This document shows, piece by piece, positions 30,435 to 35,763 of a DNA stretch of 35,763 nt (positions are counted from its first letter, which is position 1; each line of letters opens with the position of its first letter). The stretch lies in contig NZ_LJYG01000106.1 in assembly GCF_001440035.1 (NCBI RefSeq), positions 34,732-70,494 on the forward strand, in the 5' to 3' direction. Made by a program: the position numbers and the translations under genes. The stretch is from Bradyrhizobium manausense. GTDB lineage: Bacteria > Pseudomonadota > Alphaproteobacteria > Rhizobiales > Xanthobacteraceae. The notes under the pieces were generated by a model that saw only the letters and a list, made by a program, of their open reading frames with translations, ran no database searches and was not told where the DNA came from.

Positions 30435-32021
30435 ATGGCGAACGCCACGACTGCTTCACCTGCCATGATGGCGGATCCCGCTTCGGAGCGCATCGCGCCC
30501 AAGCGGCTGTTCGCCTTCATCATCATGGTGTTCGGGATGTTCATGTCGATCCTGGACATCCAGATCGTCTCGGCGTCCTTGAGCGAAATCCAGGCCGGGC
30601 TGTCGGCAAGCTCCAGCGAAGTCTCCTGGGTCCAGACCGCCTATCTGATTGCCGAAGTGATCGCGATTCCGCTGTCGGGATTCTTGTCGCGCGCCTTCGG
30701 CACGCGGCTCCTGTTCGCGATCTCGGCGGCCGGCTTCACGTTTTCGAGCCTGCTCTGCGGCTTCGCCACGACCATCGAGGAGATGATCCTGTGGCGCGCG
30801 CTCCAGGGCTTCCTCGGCGCCGGCATGATCCCGACGGTGTTCGCCTCCGCCTACACCGTGTTCCCGCGGTCGAAGTTCCACATCGTCGGTCCCATCATCG
30901 GGCTCGTTGCGACGCTGGCTCCCACCGTCGGGCCGACGGTCGGCGGCTACATCACCGATTTGATGTCCTGGAACTGGCTGTTCTTCATCAACGTCGTGCC
31001 GGGCATCGGCATCACCCTCGGCGTCTGGGCGCTGGTCGATTTCGACGAGCCGCATTTCGAATTGCTCGACCGCTTCGACTGGTGGGGCCTGCTGTTCATG
31101 GCCGGCTTCCTCGGCACGCTGGAATATGTGCTGGAAGAGGGGCCGCAATATGAATGGCTGCAGGACACGTCGGTGGCGATCTGTGCCGCGATCGGCGCCG
31201 TCTCGGCGATCGCCTTCTTCGTGCGTGTCTTCACGGCAGCCGAGCCCATCGTCAACCTGCGCACCTTCTCCGACCGGAATTTCGCCGTCGGCTGCACGCT
31301 GCAATTCTGCATCGGCATCGGCCTCTACGGCCTGACCTACATCTATCCGCGCTATCTCGCCGAGGTGCGCGGCTACAGCGCGCTGATGATCGGCGAGACC
31401 ATGTTCGTCTCGGGCATCACCATGTTCCTGGTCGCGCCGCTGGTCGGCCGGCTCATGGCCAAGCTCGACATGCGCTACATGATCGCGTTCGGCCTGATCG
31501 TGTTCGCGATCGGCTCCTACCAGATGACCTGGATCACGCGCGACTACGATTTCTACGAGCTGCTGATGCCGCAGATCCTGCGCGGCATCGGCATGATGTT
31601 CGCGATGGTGCCGACCAACAACGTCGCGCTCGGCACGCTTGCGCCCGAGAAAGTGAAGAACGCGAGCGGCCTGTTCAACCTGATGCGCAATCTCGGTGGT
31701 GCGGTCGGGCTCGCCGTCATCAACACCGTGCTCAATAATCGTACCGACCTGCACATCACGCGCCTTCAGGAGCGCATGACCTGGGGCAATGCGACTGCGA
31801 CCGAAACGCTGACCATGCTCCAGCAAAAGTTCCAGGGGCTCGGCGACTCCGCACTGATGGCGATGAAGCAGCTCAGCCAGATCGTGCACCGTCAGGCCGT
31901 GGTGATGAGCTTTGGCGACGCGTTCTTCATGCTGACGCTGTTCTACCTCTGCCTCAGCGTGCTGGTCACCCTGCTGAAAAGGCCGGCCTCGCCGTTCGGC
32001 AGCGGCGGCGACGCGCATTAG
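30435..32021 (+). CDS. DHA2 family MFS efflux transporter (EmrB-like)
   Basis: A 528-residue major facilitator protein with about 14 hydrophobic segments, the DHA2/EmrB size and topology. Motifs: LDIQIVSASLSEIQAGLSAS near helix 1, SWVQTAYLIAEVIAIPLSGF, the motif C region GPTVGGYITDLMSWNWLFFI and VPTNNVALGTLAPEKVKNASG in the C-terminal half. It works with the EmrA-like adaptor, and an outer-membrane channel encoded elsewhere is needed. The N-terminus (ANATTASPAMMADPASERI) is polar, and a GAGGG-like sequence precedes the ATG. It is probably co-transcribed with the EmrA-like gene from the palindrome-controlled promoter. Confidence 0.94.
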   Translation: MANATTASPAMMADPASERIAPKRLFAFIIMVFGMFMSILDIQIVSASLSEIQAGLSASSSEVSWVQTAYLIAEVIAIPLSGFLSRAFGTRLLFAISAAGFTFSSLLCGFATTIEEMILWRALQGFLGAGMIPTVFASAYTVFPRSKFHIVGPIIGLVATLAPTVGPTVGGYITDLMSWNWLFFINVVPGIGITLGVWALVDFDEPHFELLDRFDWWGLLFMAGFLGTLEYVLEEGPQYEWLQDTSVAICAAIGAVSAIAFFVRVFTAAEPIVNLRTFSDRNFAVGCTLQFCIGIGLYGLTYIYPRYLAEVRGYSALMIGETMFVSGITMFLVAPLVGRLMAKLDMRYMIAFGLIVFAIGSYQMTWITRDYDFYELLMPQILRGIGMMFAMVPTNNVALGTLAPEKVKNASGLFNLMRNLGGAVGLAVINTVLNNRTDLHITRLQERMTWGNATATETLTMLQQKFQGLGDSALMAMKQLSQIVHRQAVVMSFGDAFFMLTLFYLCLSVLVTLLKRPASPFGSGGDAH

Positions 32022-32032
32022 CCGGCCAAGCG

Positions 32033-32055
32033 ATGCCCCGGCCAAGCCGGGGCAT
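32033..32055 (+). terminator. GC-rich hairpin after the emrB-like gene
   Basis: ATGCCCCGG (32033-32041) pairs perfectly with CCGGGGCAT (32047-32055) around a 5-base loop, 11 bases after the stop. There is no T-tract, so it may be a processed 3' end or a weak terminator. It resembles the shorter hairpin of the repeat at 14659. Confidence 0.5.
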
Positions 32056-32121
32056 GACAGTGGAGTGCGGAGTTACGCGCACCAAAATGCAACACTCGTG
32101 CGTGATCTCGCGCAGGCCCCG

Positions 32122-32150
32122 TTGCAAATCGCAAATGACACATCTATAAA
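32122..32150 (+). promoter_or_regulatory. Sigma-70 type promoter for the small ORF
   Basis: TTGCAA (32122-32127), 17 bases, TATAAA (32145-32150) give a near-consensus housekeeping promoter. The transcript would begin near 32157, about 30 bases before the ATG at 32188. Two overlapping GCAAAT words lie at the -35 side. Confidence 0.65.
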
Positions 32151-32187
32151 GCGCACCTCATTTCAATCGAACCGGGGAGAGATTTGC

Positions 32188-32262
32188 ATGATGTCGTCGC
32201 ATTCGCAGATCGTGCACCCGCGCTCGATGATCTCCTGGTTCGGTATGTACGCGGCCTGTTAG
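32188..32262 (+). CDS. Small ORF, 24 residues (possible leader peptide or small protein)
   Basis: A 24-residue reading frame starting MMSSHSQIVHPRSM and ending WFGMYAAC. It has a near-consensus promoter 38 bases upstream, a strong GGGGAGA ribosome binding site 6 bases before the ATG (second ATG directly follows), and an AGAGGCCTCT palindrome just after the stop. The peptide has one Cys at the very end and a hydrophobic Ile-Ser-Trp-Phe-Gly-Met-Tyr section. It lies 148 bases before the ABC exporter start. It may be a real small protein or a leader peptide regulating the exporter operon. I do not recognise the sequence from any family. Confidence 0.6.
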   Translation: MMSSHSQIVHPRSMISWFGMYAAC

Positions 32263-32410
32263 AGGCCTCTTCCGCCAGCTTCGATTGGGCTCCAGGTCCC
32301 GATCGTTCCGCTTTCCAAGTCAAAATCAGTCTTACGTGACGCCGTTGCGGCCTTCGGGCCGACTCGCGTCCATCGATGGAGCCGGCCCGCAACAGCGGCC
32401 GGATGATGCC

Positions 32411-34210
32411 ATGACCGCTCTGTCAAAAAAGCCCGCGGCGATCCGCCTGGTGCTGCCCTTCGTGTTCAGGCACTGGCTGAAGCAGCCGGGGCGGGCGCTT
32501 GCGATCGCCGTCGGCCTGCTAGGTGCGACCGTCGCCGACCTGTTCATGCCGGTGTTCTCAGGGCATCTGGTCGATGCGTTGACGCGCGGACCGTCCGATC
32601 CCGATGCACGCCACGCCGCGCTGGTGGCGCTGGGTGGCATCATCGTGCTGGGCGCCGCGTCGATGGTGTTGCGCCTGAGCGGCCTCCAGGTGATCGTGCC
32701 GTTCACGCTGAAGATCATGTCTGACGTCGCGCAGGATGCCTTCCTGCGCGTGCAGCGCTTCTCGACCGACTGGCATGCCAACTCCTTCGCCGGCTCGACC
32801 GTGCGCAAGATCACGCGTGGCATGTGGGCGCTCGATCTCCTGAACGACACCATCCTGCTGGCGCTGCTGCCGTCGCTTGCGGTGCTGATCGGGTCGATGA
32901 TCCTGCTCGGCGTGCATTGGGGCTCGCTCGGTGCGGTGATCGCGCTCGGCGCGGCTGTCTATGTCACGATGACCGTGCTGTTCTCGACGCGCTACATCGC
33001 GCCGGCCGCGCGTGTCTCCAACGCCTGGGACACCAAGGTCGGCGGCACGCTGGCGGACGCGCTGACCTGCAATGCGGTGGTGAAATCGTTCGGCGCGGAA
33101 ATGCGCGAGGATGCGCGGCTCGCCCGCGTCATCAAGCGCTGGCGCACGCGCGTGCGTCGCACCTGGTTCCGTTACAACTACACGGCCATGTCGCAGCTCT
33201 CGCTGCTGCTGTGCCTGCGCGCGTCCGTGATCGGCGGCTCTGTGCTGCTGTGGATGTCGGGTCGCGCCTCGCCCGGGGACGTCACCTATGTGCTGACGAG
33301 CTACTACGTGATCCACGCTTACCTGCGGGATGTCGGCATGCACATCAACAACCTCCAGCGCTCGGTCAACGACATGGACGAACTGGTGGCGATCCATGAC
33401 GAGCCGATCGGCATTGCGGATGCCGAAGGCGCGCTGCCGATCGCGATCGAGGGCGGTGAGATCGTGTTCGACGACGTCACGTTCCACTATGGCGGCCATC
33501 GCGCGCCGCTCTACGACGGATTGTCGCTCACGATCCGCGCCGGCGAACGTATCGGCCTCGTCGGCCGCTCCGGCTCCGGCAAGACGACGTTGGTCAAGCT
33601 GGTGCAGCGGCTCTACGACGTCACCGGTGGCCGCGTTCTGATCGACGGGCAGGATATCGCGCTGGCAACGCAGCAATCGCTGCGCAGCCAGATCGCGATC
33701 GTGCAGCAGGAGCCGATCCTGTTTCACCGCACGCTGGCCGAGAACATCGCCTACGGCCGGCCCGGCGCCAGCCTCGAGGCGATCGAGCAGGCGGCGCGGC
33801 TGGCCAACGCGCACGATTTCATCCTGCGCCTGCCGAAGGGCTACGGCACGCTGGTCGGCGAACGCGGCGTGAAACTGTCCGGCGGCGAACGGCAGCGCGT
33901 GGCGCTGGCGCGCGCCTTCCTGGCGGATGCGCCGGTGCTGATCCTGGACGAGGCGACCTCGAGCCTCGATTCGGAATCGGAGGCGCTGATCCAGCAGGCA
34001 ATGGAGCGGCTGATGAAAGGCCGCACCTCGATCGTGATCGCGCACCGGCTGTCGACGGTAAAGAGCCTCGATCGCATCCTGGTGTTCGACCGCGGCGAGA
34101 TCGTCGAGCAGGGCACCCATGCCATGCTCGCGAGCAAGCGAGGGGGCATCTATCGAAGTCTGTTCGAGCGCCAGGTGGTGGAGCTCGGGCATATCGCAGC
34201 GGCGGAATGA
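32411..34210 (+). CDS. ABC exporter half-transporter (membrane domain fused to ATPase)
   Basis: A 599-residue half-transporter of the MsbA/lipid-drug exporter type. Six membrane segments occupy about residues 15-310. The nucleotide-binding domain has Walker A GRSGSGKT (385-392), Q-loop IVQQEPILFHRTL, signature LSGGE (489-493), Walker B LILDEATSSLD (D513, E514) and AHRLSTV. Start ATG 32411 is chosen where the reading frame begins a typical N-terminus (RLVLPFVFRHWLKQPGRALA); the frame is open upstream to 32285 but has no homology there. Its stop lies within a possible start of the MATE gene. It acts as a dimer exporting lipids, peptides or drugs; the substrate is unknown. Confidence 0.92.
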   Translation: MTALSKKPAAIRLVLPFVFRHWLKQPGRALAIAVGLLGATVADLFMPVFSGHLVDALTRGPSDPDARHAALVALGGIIVLGAASMVLRLSGLQVIVPFTLKIMSDVAQDAFLRVQRFSTDWHANSFAGSTVRKITRGMWALDLLNDTILLALLPSLAVLIGSMILLGVHWGSLGAVIALGAAVYVTMTVLFSTRYIAPAARVSNAWDTKVGGTLADALTCNAVVKSFGAEMREDARLARVIKRWRTRVRRTWFRYNYTAMSQLSLLLCLRASVIGGSVLLWMSGRASPGDVTYVLTSYYVIHAYLRDVGMHINNLQRSVNDMDELVAIHDEPIGIADAEGALPIAIEGGEIVFDDVTFHYGGHRAPLYDGLSLTIRAGERIGLVGRSGSGKTTLVKLVQRLYDVTGGRVLIDGQDIALATQQSLRSQIAIVQQEPILFHRTLAENIAYGRPGASLEAIEQAARLANAHDFILRLPKGYGTLVGERGVKLSGGERQRVALARAFLADAPVLILDEATSSLDSESEALIQQAMERLMKGRTSIVIAHRLSTVKSLDRILVFDRGEIVEQGTHAMLASKRGGIYRSLFERQVVELGHIAAAE

Positions 34211-34263
34211 CGCGCGGTGGCGGGGCGAAGATCCCGCCGTCGCGTCGTCGAGGATGGAATGAC

Positions 34264-35667
34264 ATGAAGGACCTGACGCGCGGCTCCATCGTGAGCCACA
34301 TCCTGAGCATGGCGCCACCGATCGTGGCGGGCATGATCACGATCATGATCTGCCAGCTCGTCGACCTGTACTTCGTGTCCGGGCTCGGCGATGCCGCGGT
34401 TGCCGGCGTCGCCGCGGCCGGCAACGCCGGCTTCCTCGTCAACGCGCTGATGCAGATGCTAGGCGTCGGCGCGGTCGCGCTGATCGCGCACGCCGTTGGC
34501 CGCAAGGATCGCGCCGACGCCAATATGATCTTCAACCAGTCGGTCGTGCTGTCGGTGCTGTCAGGGCTGCTGACGCTGCTCGGTGGCCTGGCGCTGGCGC
34601 GCCCCTATATGCGAGCGATCTCGGTCGACGCGGCCACGATCGAGGCCGGCGCCACCTATTTGCACTGGTTCATGCCGGCGTTGGCGTTGCAATTCGTGAC
34701 GCAGGTGATGGGGGCGGCGCTGCGGGCCACCGGCATCGTGCGGCCGAGCATGCTGGTGCAGGTGCTCGCCGTGCTCCTCAACATCGCGCTGGCGCCGGTC
34801 CTGATCACCGGCTGGGGCACCGGATACGCCTTCGGTGTCGCCGGAGCGGGTCTGGCAAGCTCGATCGCGGTGTTCATCGGCGTGCTGATGCTGTTCGCGT
34901 ATTTCCACAGGCTGGAGCGCTACGTCGCGTTCCATCCGGCGCAGTGGCGTCCACGGCTGCGGGAATGGAAACGGATCCTTAATGTGGGCCTGCCCGCGGG
35001 CGGCGAGTTCGTGATGATCTTCATCTTCATGGCCGCGATCTACTACGTGCTGCGAGACCTTGGTCCGGCGGCCCAGGCCGGCTTTGGCATCGGCACGCGC
35101 GTCATCGGCTTGATCCAGATGCCGGCCCTCGCCGTCGCACTCGCGGCAGGGCCGATTGCCGGCCAGAACTTCGGCGCGGGCAACAGCGAGCGGGTGCGGG
35201 AGACGTTCGTCAAGGCGGCGCTGATCGCGACGGCCGTGATGATCATGCTCACTGTGTTCGTGCAGCTCGCGCCCGGATTGCTGCTCGCCGGCTTCTCGAA
35301 TGATCCGGAGACCATGAGGGTCGCGTTGCTGTTCCTGAAGATGATCTCGCTGAACATGGTGGCGCAGGGATTAATCTTCGTCTGCTCCAGCATGTTCCAG
35401 GGCCTCGGCAACACCAAGCCGGTGCTGTGGAGCTCGGCGACGCGCGTCCTCACTTACTCGTTGCCGGCGATCTGGCTCTCGACACGGCCGGGCTTTCGGA
35501 TCGAATACGTCTGGTACATGTCGAATGCGGCGACGACGCTCCAGGCTGTCCAGAGCCTGTGGCTGCTGCGCCGTGAGTTCAGGAAGCGGCTGGTGACGCC
35601 GGAGGAGAAAGCTGAAGCGCCGGCGAGTCCCGAGCCCGGCGCGCCTCTGGCACGCGAGCCGGCCTAA
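34264..35667 (+). CDS. MATE family efflux transporter
   Basis: A 467-residue multidrug/toxin extrusion antiporter with about 12 membrane segments. The two six-helix halves are similar: the first runs IVSHILSMAPPIVAGMITIM, LVDLYFVSGLGDAAVAGVAA, and the second has LNVGLPAGGEFVMIFIFMAA and QAGFGIGTRVIGLIQMPALAVALAAGPIAGQNFGA-like sequence. It is close to the NorM/DinF-type MATE proteins that use Na+ or H+ gradients. Start ATG 34264 begins MKDLTRGSIVSHIL; a frame extension to 34207 overlaps the ABC stop (ATGA) but adds a Gly/Arg-rich piece unlike the family. It is probably the second gene of an operon with the ABC exporter. Confidence 0.93.
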   Translation: MKDLTRGSIVSHILSMAPPIVAGMITIMICQLVDLYFVSGLGDAAVAGVAAAGNAGFLVNALMQMLGVGAVALIAHAVGRKDRADANMIFNQSVVLSVLSGLLTLLGGLALARPYMRAISVDAATIEAGATYLHWFMPALALQFVTQVMGAALRATGIVRPSMLVQVLAVLLNIALAPVLITGWGTGYAFGVAGAGLASSIAVFIGVLMLFAYFHRLERYVAFHPAQWRPRLREWKRILNVGLPAGGEFVMIFIFMAAIYYVLRDLGPAAQAGFGIGTRVIGLIQMPALAVALAAGPIAGQNFGAGNSERVRETFVKAALIATAVMIMLTVFVQLAPGLLLAGFSNDPETMRVALLFLKMISLNMVAQGLIFVCSSMFQGLGNTKPVLWSSATRVLTYSLPAIWLSTRPGFRIEYVWYMSNAATTLQAVQSLWLLRREFRKRLVTPEEKAEAPASPEPGAPLAREPA

Positions 35668-35704
35668 AGCGCGATGAGATTGGATTGAATCGTCATCGCG
35701 CTTT
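35666..35704 (+). terminator. Hairpin at the MATE gene stop
   Basis: AAAGCGCGATGA (35666-35677, beginning within the TAA stop) pairs exactly with TCATCGCGCTTT (35693-35704) around a 15-base loop, then TAGCTCTTTGTTT follows. The long stem and T-rich tail support termination. This stem is also part of a repeat known to me from Bradyrhizobium. Confidence 0.7.
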
Positions 35705-35718
35705 AGCTCTTTGTTTGA

Positions 35719-35763
35719 GCATGATCTTTTCGGAAAACCGCTTCACACTTTTCCGGATCATGC
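35719..35763. repeat. Palindromic repeat ending GCATGATC...GATCATGC
   Basis: GCATGATC (35719-35726) and GATCATGC (35756-35763) are exact inverse ends, with TTTTCGGAAAA and TTTTCCG between them. This 'gcatgatccggaaaagtg' sequence is one of the commonest intergenic repeats in bradyrhizobia. It runs to the window edge and may continue beyond it. Confidence 0.85.

Noticed and set aside
29016..32045. Long minus-strand open frames opposite the EmrA- and EmrB-like genes (459 and 529 codons)
   Set aside because: Both are mirror frames of well-supported genes, with His/Arg/Asp-rich sequence and no motif.

Overview
The window looks like a chromosomal segment of a Bradyrhizobium-type alphaproteobacterium. 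The evidence is high GC with strong third-position GC, many uptake ABC transporters, and several intergenic palindromic repeat families that I recognise from Bradyrhizobium and its relatives (ends reading GCATGATC...GATCATGC, CGTCATTGCGAG, GTCATTCCGGGG). This placement is made from memory, not from a search. I see no rRNA, tRNA, CRISPR array, transposase, integrase or phage gene. Many long open frames opposite the real genes are high-GC shadows and were left out.

Layout. 30-6059 (minus): an orphan LivK-like binding protein, then a polyamine-type ABC uptake operon (ATPase, binding protein, two permeases). An AT-rich 15-bp tandem repeat, probably an operator, lies just before the ATPase start. 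6122-8460 (minus): a membrane-anchored DUF4403 protein and a short beta-propeller protein. 8492-10875: a TPR/winged-helix regulator, divergent from a DUF899 thioredoxin-like oxidoreductase and a small membrane protein. 11023-11727 (minus): an L,D-transpeptidase.

12002-18011 holds an envelope or lipid set: a GT4 glycosyltransferase, a Pmt-like methyltransferase, a DUF962/Mpo1-like membrane protein, a class III aminotransferase with an N-terminal hydrophobic segment, an E. coli-type phosphatidylserine decarboxylase and a Nudix hydrolase. 18219-22190 holds exported proteins: a FecR-domain protein, a DUF2147 protein and an extensin-like lipoprotein with LAS-type zinc ligands.

22349-27825 (plus): an M20 deacylase, a Tau/Ssu-type permease, its binding protein, an amidase and a Crp/Fnr regulator. 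A sigma-54 type -24/-12 sequence precedes the first gene, which suggests nitrogen-controlled scavenging of an amide or N-acyl compound. No ATPase gene for this transporter is in the window. 27845-35667 is an efflux cluster: a small protein and a TetR regulator (minus), an EmrA/EmrB pair behind a perfect 23-bp palindrome, a 24-codon small ORF with its own promoter and ribosome binding site, then an ABC exporter half-transporter and a MATE pump.

The strongest candidates for undescribed biology are the lipid-related set at 12002-17378 and the 24-aa small ORF at 32188-32262. The possible sigma-54 operon is next.
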